DNA of 56,568 nt from Winogradskya humida (GTDB lineage: Bacteria; Actinomycetota; Actinomycetes; Mycobacteriales; Micromonosporaceae), in the NCBI RefSeq assembly GCF_016862215.1, contig NZ_BOMN01000025.1:1-56568 (forward strand), given 5' to 3'. Positions 24,668-33,766 of this stretch are shown one piece after another. A model generated the notes under the pieces. The model was not told the DNA's origin. It was given only the letters and a program-made list of their open reading frames with translations, and ran no database searches. A program made the position numbers and the translations under genes. Positions within the stretch are counted from its first letter, which is position 1. The number at the start of each line of letters is the position of its first letter.

Positions 24668-26187
24668 ACGACGGTTCCGTGCTGCCCGAGGATGTGCTGC
24701 GTGACGCGCCGTCCTACACGCCGCGCGCGCACGAACTCGCCGACCTCGAGTTGTTGTTGTCCGGTGCCTATGCGCCGCTGACCGGGTTTCTCGGCCGGGC
24801 GGATCTGCAGGCGTTGCGACGCCGTGGCCGCTTGGCGGACGGGACGTCGTGGCCGGTGGCGGTGACCTGCGAGATTCCGGCCGAGCTCGGCGAGCGCCTC
24901 GACCTGGGCGATCCGCTTAGGCGCACGGTGGTGCTCACCGACCCCGAGGGTGCGCCGGTCGCGGCCGTCGAGGTCACCGACGCCTGGCCGACCACCAATC
25001 GGATGTGGGCGATCGGTGGCACGGTCCGCCGGATGGGCGACGGCGGGCACGGGCCGTTCCAGCGCTTGCGGCGTACGCCCGAAGAAGTGAAGGCTCTGCT
25101 CCCACCGGGACGGGTCCTCGGGGTGATCGCCGACCGGCCGCTGCACCGCCCGCAGCTGGCGCAGATCGCGCACGCCGCGCGCACGCTCGCCGCCCACCTG
25201 CTGATCTTCATTCCCGTGGTCGGCCCGGGGCCGGACGGGTTGCCGCCCGAGGCGCTGGTCCGGGCGATCTTCGCCGCGCGCGACCGGATGCCCCCGGCCA
25301 CGATCGTGGCGGTGCCGCTGATGACCCGCGGCGACGAGATGCGCGACGCGTTGCTGCGGGCGCGGGTCGCCGTCTCCTACGGCGTGACGCACGTGCTGTC
25401 CACCGGGGACATGCTCTCCGGTGGTGGCCTGCGGGTACTGGTGCCGCGTGAGCTGGCGTACGACAACCGGGACGGTCAGTGGCGCTGGCGTGACGACATC
25501 CCACCGCGCAACCGGCGGCTGGCGATGCGCCCGAAGGAGATCAACGACCTGCTCGACCGGGGTTTCCCGCTGCCCGACTGGCACACCCCGCCGGCCGTCG
25601 CCAAGGAGCTGTCCCGGGTCCGGCCGCCGCGCCGGCATCGTGGTCTGGTGGTCTTCTTCACCGGTTACTCGGGCTCCGGCAAGTCCACGGTCGCCCGCGG
25701 GCTGGCCGATTCGCTGCGGGAGAGCGGCGAGCGGACGATCACGTTCCTCGACGGCGATGTCGTACGCCGAGAGCTCTCGGCCGGGCTGGGGTTCAGCCGC
25801 GCCGACCGTGATGCCAACGTACGACGGATCGGCTGGGTGGCAGCGGAGGTCGGCCGGCACCGGGGCATGGCGATCGCGTGCCCGATCGCCCCGTACGAGG
25901 ACGCCCGCGCGTCCGTGCGCGCGATGGCCACCGATGCGGGAGCGGGCTTTGTGCTGGTGCACGTGGCGACCCCGCTCGAGGTGTGCGAGCAGCGCGACCG
26001 CAAGGGCCTCTACGCCCGGGCCCGCGCAGGTCAGCTACGAGGCATGACCGGCATCGACGACCCTTACGAGGTGCCCGCCGACGCCGAATTGACGATCGAC
26101 ACCACCGACATCACGGTGCCCGAGGCCATCGATCAGGTCCTGGCGTACCTAGTGGAGAGCGGCTGGGTGGAGCCCGCCATGAAGTAA
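24664..26187 (+). CDS. adenylylsulfate kinase with N-terminal ATP-sulfurylase-like domain
   Basis: A 507-residue fusion. Residues 1-310 follow the ATP-sulfurylase fold (a PUA-like start with LLLSGAYAPLTGFLGRADL), but the catalytic QxRNPxHxGH block is replaced by VIADRPLHRPQLA, so this half is probably catalytically dead or altered. Residues about 325-507 are a complete APS kinase: P-loop GYSGSGKST near 335-343, LDGDVVRRELS, and KGLYARARAGQLRGMTGIDDPYE. The enzyme would phosphorylate APS to PAPS. GTG 24664 has GGGGGAG seven bases ahead. It stands before a polysaccharide locus with two sulfotransferases, so PAPS supply for polymer sulfation is the likely job. Confidence 0.88.
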   Translation: MNDGSVLPEDVLRDAPSYTPRAHELADLELLLSGAYAPLTGFLGRADLQALRRRGRLADGTSWPVAVTCEIPAELGERLDLGDPLRRTVVLTDPEGAPVAAVEVTDAWPTTNRMWAIGGTVRRMGDGGHGPFQRLRRTPEEVKALLPPGRVLGVIADRPLHRPQLAQIAHAARTLAAHLLIFIPVVGPGPDGLPPEALVRAIFAARDRMPPATIVAVPLMTRGDEMRDALLRARVAVSYGVTHVLSTGDMLSGGGLRVLVPRELAYDNRDGQWRWRDDIPPRNRRLAMRPKEINDLLDRGFPLPDWHTPPAVAKELSRVRPPRRHRGLVVFFTGYSGSGKSTVARGLADSLRESGERTITFLDGDVVRRELSAGLGFSRADRDANVRRIGWVAAEVGRHRGMAIACPIAPYEDARASVRAMATDAGAGFVLVHVATPLEVCEQRDRKGLYARARAGQLRGMTGIDDPYEVPADAELTIDTTDITVPEAIDQVLAYLVESGWVEPAMK

Positions 26188-26298
26188 CACGTCGCGGCGG
26201 AGTAGTTACGCAACGCCGATCGAGCCGTTTACCCCTCCGGGGGCAACACGCCCGATCGCCGTTGCAGCTATTCCACCCGCGAAAGGGCCGCCGTACCG

Positions 26299-28032
26299 AT
26301 GGAAGCGACTCGCCCGTCCGCCGATTTCTCGCACTTCCTGGGTGTGTTCCGCCGCCACTGGTGGCTGGTGCTGCTGCTGACCGTGGTGGGGGTCGCGGCC
26401 GGTGTCGCGCTGACCCGGGTCATGCCGAAGGTCTACGAGGCCTCGACCCTGGTGCTGGTGCTGCCGGTCGAGCAGGATGCCAACTCCCAGAACGGCCGGA
26501 CCAAGGGCGCCGTGAACCTCGACAACGAGGCTCAGCTCGTGGTCTCCGGCGCGGTGGCCACCCGGGCCGGGGCGCTGATGCGCTCGCCGGTCTCCCCCGT
26601 GGAGCTGGCCCGCGACGTCTCGGTCGAAGTGCCGCCGAACACCACGGTTCTCACGATCCGGTTCTCGGCGGACAACGCACGGGACGCGCAGACCGGGTCG
26701 CACGCGTTCGCCGAGGCGTACCTGCTGAACCGGGACGAGACCGCGCGGGCCGTGCTGGATGAGCAGGTCAAGTCGCTCAACCTGAAGGTCCGGCAGCAGA
26801 ACGCCAGCCTCAACCTGATCAACACCAAGCTGTCCCGGTCGCCCAGCGGCAGTTCCGAGCGCTCCAACCTGGAGAGTCTGCGCAGCAACTCGCAGAACCA
26901 GCTCAACGATCTGACCGGCCGGCTCAACGCGCTCACCACCGCGACCATCAACGCCGGCAGCGTCATCAGCGACGCGCGGGAGCCCGAGTCACCGGTCAGC
27001 CCGAACGCGATGCTGAACCTCGCCGGCGGCGCGATGATCGGTCTGCTGCTCGGGCTCGTGTGCGCATTCCTGCGCGAGCGCTTCGACCGGCGGCTGCGCA
27101 CGGCCGTCGACGTCCGGGACCGGGGGCGGATCCCGGTGCTCGCCGCCCTCGACGAGCGGACCACGCCGACCTTCGACGATGTCCTGCAGCCGTACGGGCC
27201 GGGTGGGCGGATCTTCAACCGGCTGCGCAACGAGATCCTGGCCAGCCTCACCGCCGGCGATCAGATCATCGTGGTCACGGGGGCCAGCCGGGGTTCCGCG
27301 ACGACGCTCGTGGCCGCGAACCTGGCGACGTCGCTCGCTCGTACCGGAAGCGATGTCGTCCTGATCGGAGCGCACCTGCCGGACAGCGTGATGGACGCCG
27401 CGCCGCTGGCCCGGATGCTCGGGGTCTCGACCTCGCCGGGGCTGTCCGAGCTGCTGGCCGGCCGGGTCGTGCTCAAGGACGTACTGCAGCGCACCCCGCG
27501 GATCCCCTCGCTGCGGGTCATCACGACGGGCGGCGCGGCCACCGCGGCGGGCCTGATGCAGTCGCAGCGGCTGCGCGACACGCTGGACGCGTTGCGGCGG
27601 CAGGCCGCCTACGTCGTCATCGAGGCGCCGTCGACGAGCAGCAGCGCCGACGCGCAGAGCCTCGCGAGCCTCGCCGACGCGGCCATCCTCGCCGTCGAGC
27701 TGCGCCGCTCGAAGCGCCCGGCCCTGCTGGACGCGGCAGAGCAGCTGCGCCGGGTCGGTACCCGGCTGCTCGGTGCGGTGGTGCTGCCGCAGCTCAGCAA
27801 GATGCCGCGCAGCATCGCGGAGGAGAACCTGCCCGCGGTCACGCTGGGCGCGCAGCAGGCTCCGGAACTGCCGGCCGTCGACAGCGACCGCACCCAGAAG
27901 CTGCCGACCGTGGCCGGTGCCCGCGCCCCGCGCCAGATCGAGGGCGCCGGTGAGGTGACCACCGTGATCAAGGCGGAGAAGGCCACCGCCGGTGCCGGTA
28001 GGAAAGAGCAACCCACGGACGAGAAGAAGTGA
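26299..28032 (+). CDS. Wzz-type chain-length regulator with degenerate BY-kinase domain
   Basis: A 577-residue protein. TM1 is at about 18-40 and TM2 at about 236-258, flanking an extracytoplasmic Wzz domain with a coiled-coil stretch (about 150-215). The cytosolic C-terminal half has the BY-kinase layout, but Walker A is GASRGSATT, lacking the GK(S/T) lysine, and the Walker B segment reads VIEAP rather than IDTPP. There is no C-terminal tyrosine cluster. It is likely a structural co-polymerase without kinase activity. ATG 26299 has GAAAGG upstream; the next gene overlaps by four bases (GTGA). Confidence 0.85.
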   Translation: MEATRPSADFSHFLGVFRRHWWLVLLLTVVGVAAGVALTRVMPKVYEASTLVLVLPVEQDANSQNGRTKGAVNLDNEAQLVVSGAVATRAGALMRSPVSPVELARDVSVEVPPNTTVLTIRFSADNARDAQTGSHAFAEAYLLNRDETARAVLDEQVKSLNLKVRQQNASLNLINTKLSRSPSGSSERSNLESLRSNSQNQLNDLTGRLNALTTATINAGSVISDAREPESPVSPNAMLNLAGGAMIGLLLGLVCAFLRERFDRRLRTAVDVRDRGRIPVLAALDERTTPTFDDVLQPYGPGGRIFNRLRNEILASLTAGDQIIVVTGASRGSATTLVAANLATSLARTGSDVVLIGAHLPDSVMDAAPLARMLGVSTSPGLSELLAGRVVLKDVLQRTPRIPSLRVITTGGAATAAGLMQSQRLRDTLDALRRQAAYVVIEAPSTSSSADAQSLASLADAAILAVELRRSKRPALLDAAEQLRRVGTRLLGAVVLPQLSKMPRSIAEENLPAVTLGAQQAPELPAVDSDRTQKLPTVAGARAPRQIEGAGEVTTVIKAEKATAGAGRKEQPTDEKK

Positions 28033-29405
28033 CACTGGTCGTCCCGGGCGGGGCGCTGCGCGGGGCACACAGCGCGGAACCGCCACGGCCGACCGCGCTC
28101 CCGGCCTGGCCGGTGGCGGCAATTCTCGCCTTCTACCCGCTGTGGTGGGCGCTCGGTCTCGGGGTGCTGATCTTCCCGATCATGGCTGCGCCGATGGCTG
28201 TGCTGCTGGTCCGGCGCCGGGCTGCCGGCCGGGAGCTGCGACTTCCCCCGGGTGCCGGCTGGTGGGCGCTCTTCCTGGTCGCGGTGCTGATCAGCATCGC
28301 GGCGCTGGGTGCCGATCCGGCGGGGACGGTCGCCGAGCACGCGGGCGATCGCCTGCTGGCGGTCGTCTACCGGCTCGTCATGTACGTGTCCCTGACGCTC
28401 CTGCTGCTCTACACCGGCAACCTCACCGAGTCCGAGCTGTCCCGCCGCCGCCTGGTGCGACTGCTCGGCTGGCTGTTCGTCGTCACCGTCGCGGGCGGGC
28501 TGCTCGGCGTCTTCGCGGGGAAGTTCGAGTTCACGTCGCCGGTCGAGTGGCTGCTGCCGGACGGCGTACGCGGCAAAGGCTTTGTGCAGTCGCTCGTCCA
28601 CCCGTACGCGGCCCAGATCATGGACATCGTCGGCGCCGAGAAACCCCGCCCGGCCGCGCCCTGGGGCTACACGAACACCTGGGGCAACAACTTCTGCCTT
28701 CTCGCGGGGTGGGTCGTGGTGGCCGCGTGGGCGACCCGCCGGACCGGCCCGAAAGTGCTCGCCCTGCTCTGCCTCGTGGTCGCGATCGTGCCGGCCGTGG
28801 TCTCGCTCAACCGCGGGCTGTGGATCGGGGTCGGCGTCGTGGTCCTCTACGTCGCCGGACGCTACGTGCTGATGGGCCGGCTGTGGGTCCTCGCGGCGCT
28901 GGGCCTGGCCGGTGCCGGACTCGCCATCGCGCTCACCTCCACCCCCCTGGGCGACGTGGTGAACGCCAGGCTCGACAACGGCAAGTCCAACGGCGTGCGT
29001 ACGTTCCTGATCGAACGCGCCGTCGACGGCTTCACCGAGTCACCGATCATCGGGTACGGCTCCACGCGCAACACCATCGGCGGGCGCAACTCCATCACCG
29101 TCGGCGAGAGCTCCGCGTGCGAGCGCTGCGGCAACTTCACCGTCGGCGGCAACGGGCAACTCTGGCAGCTCATGTACGCCCACGGCACCGTCGGCACCAT
29201 CGCCTACCTGGCCTTCTTCGGGTACGGGCTGTGGCGTTTCCGCCGTGACCGCACCCCGATCGGCATCGCCGCCGGAGCCGCGATCGTCAGCTCGTTCTCC
29301 GCGATGCTCTGGTACAACGCCATCCCCACCCCGCTGGCGTTCATGTTCCTGGCCTACGCGCTGCTCTGGCGCAACGAACTCGAGGGGGACGTTCATGGCA
29401 GTTAA
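28029..29405 (+). CDS. O-antigen ligase/polymerase (Wzy-like) membrane protein
   Basis: A 458-residue polytopic membrane protein with about ten to eleven hydrophobic segments and one large extracytoplasmic loop (about 330-385) ending in NGQLWQLMYAHGTVGTIAYL. The arrangement fits the Wzy/WaaL superfamily that links polysaccharide repeat units outside the membrane. The loop contains CERCGN, a Cys pair that may form a disulfide. GTG 28029 overlaps the wzz stop, and the next gene overlaps its 3' end by 11 bases, so all three are translationally linked. Confidence 0.85.
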   Translation: MTLVVPGGALRGAHSAEPPRPTALPAWPVAAILAFYPLWWALGLGVLIFPIMAAPMAVLLVRRRAAGRELRLPPGAGWWALFLVAVLISIAALGADPAGTVAEHAGDRLLAVVYRLVMYVSLTLLLLYTGNLTESELSRRRLVRLLGWLFVVTVAGGLLGVFAGKFEFTSPVEWLLPDGVRGKGFVQSLVHPYAAQIMDIVGAEKPRPAAPWGYTNTWGNNFCLLAGWVVVAAWATRRTGPKVLALLCLVVAIVPAVVSLNRGLWIGVGVVVLYVAGRYVLMGRLWVLAALGLAGAGLAIALTSTPLGDVVNARLDNGKSNGVRTFLIERAVDGFTESPIIGYGSTRNTIGGRNSITVGESSACERCGNFTVGGNGQLWQLMYAHGTVGTIAYLAFFGYGLWRFRRDRTPIGIAAGAAIVSSFSAMLWYNAIPTPLAFMFLAYALLWRNELEGDVHGS

Positions 29406-30651
29406 GACCGCGCCGGAGCAGCTGACCGCCGGCGACTCGGCGCTGCGGACGCAGTACCTGACCGAGGTTCTGGAGCTGCTCTATCCGGCGCCCTGCGAGA
29501 CCGGGCTGACGTTCGGCCAGCATCGCGGCGGCGGCGACCGGCACGGCGAGCCGATCGCGGAATACCTCGTCGTCCCGGATGCGCGCCGGCCCCGGCTGCT
29601 GGTGCCCACCACGTCACGGCGGGTCGCGGCGGCGGCCGTACGCCGCTATGCCGAACCCCAGTCCCGAGCCGCCCGGCTCAAGCGCGACGCCGTCGTCGCG
29701 GCCCTGCGCACCGGGGCGTCGAGCGTGCTGCTGCGCGACCGGGTGCGGGTGACCGGGCCCGCGTCGGCGAGCATCGACGGCTACCTGCGTGAGGCGCTCG
29801 GCCGGGACCTGTCGATCAGCATCCACATCGGACCCGCGCGGGCCAACCGCAAACCGGTCCTCCAGCTGATCAGCCCGGACGGCGAGACGTTCGGCTTCGG
29901 CAAGGTCGGCATCGGGCCGCTCACCCAGCGCCTGGTGAAGGCCGAGACCGCGGCGCTGATCGCGCTGGACAAGACCGGGCTGGAAAAGCTGACCGTGCCG
30001 AAGGTGCTGCACACCGGTCAGTGGCGTGGCCTGCAGGTACTGGTCCAGTCGGCGCTGCCGGTGTGGCTGCCGCGGGCACCGCTGACCCCGCGCCGGCTCG
30101 CCGCCGCGATGGTCGACATCGCCGGATGCTGCGGATACACCAACGGGTCACTGGGAGTGAGCGCCTACTGGCACGACCTGCGGGGACGGCTGCAGTCCGT
30201 CGGCGACCGGCCGGAAGGGGTGGCGCTGACCGCGGCGGCCGAGCTGCTGGTGGCGCGGTCCGGCGAGCAGAGCATGCGGTACGGCGCGTGGCACGGCGAC
30301 TGGGCGCCCTGGAACATGGCGAACCTCGCGGACGCGCTGCTGGTGTGGGACTGGGAACGGTTCGCGAACGGCGTACCCGTCGGCTTCGACGCCGTGCACC
30401 ACGACCTGCAGCGCCGCATCCAGACCAGCGGCGACGCGAGGTCGGCGGTCGAGGCGACCGTGCGGCGTGCCGATGAGCTGCTCGCCCCGTTCGGCGTACC
30501 CACCGAGCTGCGTGAGCTGACCGCGCTGCTCTACCTGGTCGACCTCGCCACCCGCTATCTCACCGATCGCCAGGCCGAGGCCGGCGCCCGGCTGGGAGTG
30601 CTCGGGACGTGGCTGCTACCCGTACTCATCAGAAGGGTTGAGGAGCTGTAA
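29395..30651 (+). CDS. aminoglycoside phosphotransferase-fold protein of the polysaccharide locus
   Basis: A 418-residue soluble protein. The C-terminal half has the APH/choline-kinase catalytic loop AWHGDWAPWNM (HxDxxxxN pattern) and a DFG-like VWDWERF. The N-lobe is divergent. Such kinases occur inside actinobacterial capsule/EPS loci, where they may phosphorylate a sugar or a lipid-linked intermediate; antibiotic resistance is unlikely from the context. ATG 29395 with GGGGGAC upstream overlaps the Wzy gene; the stop TAA shares its last base with the next ATG. Confidence 0.75.
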   Translation: MAVKTAPEQLTAGDSALRTQYLTEVLELLYPAPCETGLTFGQHRGGGDRHGEPIAEYLVVPDARRPRLLVPTTSRRVAAAAVRRYAEPQSRAARLKRDAVVAALRTGASSVLLRDRVRVTGPASASIDGYLREALGRDLSISIHIGPARANRKPVLQLISPDGETFGFGKVGIGPLTQRLVKAETAALIALDKTGLEKLTVPKVLHTGQWRGLQVLVQSALPVWLPRAPLTPRRLAAAMVDIAGCCGYTNGSLGVSAYWHDLRGRLQSVGDRPEGVALTAAAELLVARSGEQSMRYGAWHGDWAPWNMANLADALLVWDWERFANGVPVGFDAVHHDLQRRIQTSGDARSAVEATVRRADELLAPFGVPTELRELTALLYLVDLATRYLTDRQAEAGARLGVLGTWLLPVLIRRVEEL

Positions 30652-31529
30652 TGGATGTGCGGAGGGTTCCCTCGCCGGTCAAACGGGTGGTGCACCTGGG
30701 GTCACGGTCGTACGGGCGGCTCACCTCGCCCAGCCGGATGACACCGTCGTTCCTCATCTGCGGCGGTCAGCGCTGCGGCACCACGTCGCTGTACCGCGCG
30801 CTCGCCGCCCATCCGGTCGTGCTCAAGGCCGTCCTGCACAAGGGTGTGCACTACTTCGACATCGACTACGACCGTGGCATGTCCTGGTACAAGGCGCACT
30901 TCCCGCGCAAGCGGCACGCCGAGCGGATCCGCGAGCTGCACGGCGTGCCGGCGCAAACGTTCGAGTCGAGCCCGTACTACATGTATCACCCGCAGGCCGC
31001 GGCCCGGATCGCCGCCGACCTGCCCGCCGCGAAGCTCGTGGTGCTGGTCCGCGACCCGGTCGAACGCGCCTACTCGCAGCATCATCACGAGGTCGCGCGG
31101 GGTTACGAGAACGAGCGGGACTTCGGCAACGCGCTCGCCCTCGAACCCGCCCGGTTGCACCGGCAGGAGGACAAGCTCGCCTCCGATCCGGCGTACTACT
31201 CGTTCGCGCATCAGCACCACGCCTACAAGGCCCGCGGCGAGTACGCGCGCTACCTCAGCGTCATGGCGCAGCACGTCGGCCGGGAACGCATCCACGTCGT
31301 CGAGAGCGAACGCTTCTTCACGCAGCCCGAACAGGTCTACGACGAGGTCTGCGCCTTCCTCGGGTTGCCGATCAACATGAAGCGCCCCGTGTTCGACCAG
31401 CACAACGCCCGGCCCCGCGGGTCCGACATGGACCCCGGCCTGCGCCGCGAGCTGGCGAACCACTACGCGTCACACGATGAGGCGCTGACGGCTTGGCTGG
31501 GTCGCGTACCCGTGTGGCGTAAAGCGTGA
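30651..31529 (+). CDS. PAPS-dependent sulfotransferase (heparan-sulfate/NST type)
   Basis: A 292-residue sulfotransferase. The 5'-phosphosulfate loop is GGQRCGTTS (38-46), and the 3'-phosphate-binding strand-helix is VVLVRDPVERAYSQ near 128-142. The helical region HHHEVARGYE and the late RPVFDQHNARPRG fit carbohydrate sulfotransferases of the heparan type. It would move sulfate from PAPS to a sugar of the polymer. The gene sits between the APH-fold gene and the flippase with overlaps on both sides (TAATG and GTGA), so it is a core member of this operon. Confidence 0.9.
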   Translation: MDVRRVPSPVKRVVHLGSRSYGRLTSPSRMTPSFLICGGQRCGTTSLYRALAAHPVVLKAVLHKGVHYFDIDYDRGMSWYKAHFPRKRHAERIRELHGVPAQTFESSPYYMYHPQAAARIAADLPAAKLVVLVRDPVERAYSQHHHEVARGYENERDFGNALALEPARLHRQEDKLASDPAYYSFAHQHHAYKARGEYARYLSVMAQHVGRERIHVVESERFFTQPEQVYDEVCAFLGLPINMKRPVFDQHNARPRGSDMDPGLRRELANHYASHDEALTAWLGRVPVWRKA

Positions 31530-33034
31530 CGCTGGCTCCTGCTCTCGCCGAATCCAAAACGCGGGGCGTCGCTCGTGGGGGGCTCGCCAACATGGTGGGG
31601 TCCGCGCTGGCGGGCGGCACCGGTGTCATCGTCACGTGGATCGTCGCGCGTGCGCTCGGTACGGAACAAGCAGGCGCATTCTTCGCGGCGACCGCGGCCT
31701 TCGTGCTGGGTGGCGGTCTAGCCAAGTTGGGTACGCCGACCGGGCTCGTCTACTGGCTGGCCCGCCTCCGTGCCACGGATCGCGACCACCTGCTCGGCAC
31801 GTGCCTGCGTACCGGGCTGATCCCGGTTTTTGTGCTGTCGTTCGTGCTGGCCGGGGCGTTGTGGTGGTGGGCGCCGGCGTTCGACGAGCACGCCGCGGGC
31901 CTCCGGATGCTCGCCGTCTTCCTGCCGTTCCAGGCGATGACCGACACGCTGCTCACCGCGACCCGCGGCTACAAGGCGATGCGCCCCACCGTGGCCCTCG
32001 ACCGCGTGGTCCGCAGCGTTCTCCAACTTCTCTGCGTGGGTACGGCTGCCCTGCTGTTCACCTCCTCGCTGCCGGCGCTCGCCTTCGCCTGGGCGATCCC
32101 GTATGTGCCGGTCACCGTGCTGGCAGCGTTCGCCCTGCGCCGCGTCTACCGCTCCGGCAAACCGCGCGAGCGCAGCAGCCGGGGCAGCGAACGGCTCGCC
32201 CTGCGCCGCGACTTCTGGCGCTTCACCGGCCCGCGCGCGCTGGCCAGCGTCGCGCAGCTCGCGCTGCAACGCGTGGACGTACTGCTCGTCGCGGCGCTCG
32301 GCGGGCTCGCCGCGGCGGCCGTCTATGCCGTCGCCGGCCGCTTCGTGGTGCTGATCCAGTTCGCCAACCAGGGCATCTCGCAGTCCGTGCAGCCGCGTCT
32401 CGCCGAAGCCCTCGCGGTCGGCGACCGGGCCACGGCGAGTCACCTCTACCAGACCGCGACCGGCTGGCTGGTGCTCGTGACGTGGCCGATCAACCTGCTG
32501 GTGATCATCTACGCGCCCGTCTACCTGCGGATCTTCGGCGGGCACTACACGTCCGGCGCGCCCGTGGTGGTGGTGCTGGCGTGCGCGATGCTCGTCGCCA
32601 CCGGGTGCGGGATGGTCGACATGGTGCTCGCGATGGCCGGGCGTACGTCGTGGAACCTGCTCAACGTGCTCGTCGCGCTCATCGTCACGATCGGGCTCGA
32701 CGTGCTGCTCGTCCCGGCGTACGGCGCGCTCGGCGCGGCGATCGGGCTGGCCTGCGCGATGGTCGCCAACAACCTGCTGCCCCTCGTGCAGGTCGCGCGG
32801 TCGGCGCGGCTGCACCCGTTCGGGCCCGGGACGCTCGCCGCCGGAACGTTGTCGATCGCGTGCTTCGGCGTACTCCCCCTTGCTGTGACAGCGGTCGCCG
32901 GTGAGGGTGCGATCGGTCTCGGCCTGTCCACCGCCCTCGGTGCGATCGCCTTCGCCGGTGGCGCCTGGCTGCTGCGCCACCGCCTCGCGCTCCACGCCTT
33001 CAAACCCCGACAGCCCTCGAGAGGATCGCTTTGA
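31526..33034 (+). CDS. Wzx-type polysaccharide flippase (MOP superfamily)
   Basis: A 502-residue protein with 12-14 hydrophobic segments, starting with the family-typical RGGLANMVGSALAGGTGVIVTWIVARALG. It would flip lipid-linked repeat units across the membrane for the Wzy-like polymerase. GTG 31526 overlaps the sulfotransferase stop (GTGA), and its own stop overlaps the TTG start of the methyltransferase (TTGA). Because a sulfotransferase precedes it in the operon, sulfation could take place on the cytosolic lipid-linked unit before export. Confidence 0.88.
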   Translation: MTLAPALAESKTRGVARGGLANMVGSALAGGTGVIVTWIVARALGTEQAGAFFAATAAFVLGGGLAKLGTPTGLVYWLARLRATDRDHLLGTCLRTGLIPVFVLSFVLAGALWWWAPAFDEHAAGLRMLAVFLPFQAMTDTLLTATRGYKAMRPTVALDRVVRSVLQLLCVGTAALLFTSSLPALAFAWAIPYVPVTVLAAFALRRVYRSGKPRERSSRGSERLALRRDFWRFTGPRALASVAQLALQRVDVLLVAALGGLAAAAVYAVAGRFVVLIQFANQGISQSVQPRLAEALAVGDRATASHLYQTATGWLVLVTWPINLLVIIYAPVYLRIFGGHYTSGAPVVVVLACAMLVATGCGMVDMVLAMAGRTSWNLLNVLVALIVTIGLDVLLVPAYGALGAAIGLACAMVANNLLPLVQVARSARLHPFGPGTLAAGTLSIACFGVLPLAVTAVAGEGAIGLGLSTALGAIAFAGGAWLLRHRLALHAFKPRQPSRGSL

Positions 33035-33762
33035 CCACGGACTACACCAAGGTGTTCCAGGACGCGGACGCCGTCGAGAAGTACGAGCACATCACGTACG
33101 CGCCGGACAGTTACGCGTCGCGGATCAACGAGCGGCAGCAGGCGTACCTGCGTGACCTCGTGGCCCGCCAGTTCGGCCGCAAGCTCCCCGCGCAGCACGA
33201 CTTCGCCTGCGGGACCGGGCGGGCGATCCGTACGCTGCACGGCCTGGTCCGCGAGGCGCACGGCTACGACACCTCGGCCGAGATGATGGCCAAGGCGGAG
33301 CAGGTCGGCTCGCAGGCGAAGTGGCACCAGATCCCGGCGGACGGCCCGGTCCCGAACCCGGTCCCGGCGGGGCATCCGGCGATCGTGACGCTGTTCCGGC
33401 TGCTGCTCAATGTGGACGAGGCCGTGCGCGACCGGGCGATCGAGTTCGCCGGGAAGGTGCTGTCGACCCCCGACTCGGGCGTGCTGGTCGTGGAGAACCA
33501 CGGGAACGCCGGCTCGGTGCGGCATCTGCGGGCACGGCGGCACTCGGGGGAACGCTGGTTCGCCGAGCTCTCGCACGCCGAGATCGTCACGCTGCTGGAC
33601 CGGCACGGCTTCGACATCATCGAGCGCAAGGGCTTCACCATGCTCACCGAGTCGCTGAGCCGTAATCCGGTGGCGCGGGCGATCGACACGGCAGCCCGCG
33701 CGCTGCCCGGCACGGACGGGCTGGCGGTCAACGTGCTCTACACCGCGCGGCGCAGGAAGTAG
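33031..33762 (+). CDS. class I SAM-dependent methyltransferase
   Basis: A 243-residue methyltransferase. The SAM-binding motif I is HDFACGTGRAIRTL near 56-69, then an acidic end of strand 2 (AHGYDTSAEMM). The C-terminal part IVTLLDRHGFDIIERKGFTMLTE is typical of Rossmann methyltransferases. The start is TTG 33031, chosen because it overlaps the flippase stop (TTGA), as at the neighbouring junctions. It probably methylates a sugar or a lipid carrier in the locus; the substrate is not known. Confidence 0.8.
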   Translation: MTTDYTKVFQDADAVEKYEHITYAPDSYASRINERQQAYLRDLVARQFGRKLPAQHDFACGTGRAIRTLHGLVREAHGYDTSAEMMAKAEQVGSQAKWHQIPADGPVPNPVPAGHPAIVTLFRLLLNVDEAVRDRAIEFAGKVLSTPDSGVLVVENHGNAGSVRHLRARRHSGERWFAELSHAEIVTLLDRHGFDIIERKGFTMLTESLSRNPVARAIDTAARALPGTDGLAVNVLYTARRRK

Positions 33763-33766
33763 CTGC

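Noticed and set aside
29395..30651. Aminoglycoside resistance gene
   Set aside because: It has the APH catalytic loop but lies fully inside the polysaccharide operon with overlaps on both sides, so a biosynthetic kinase is more likely.
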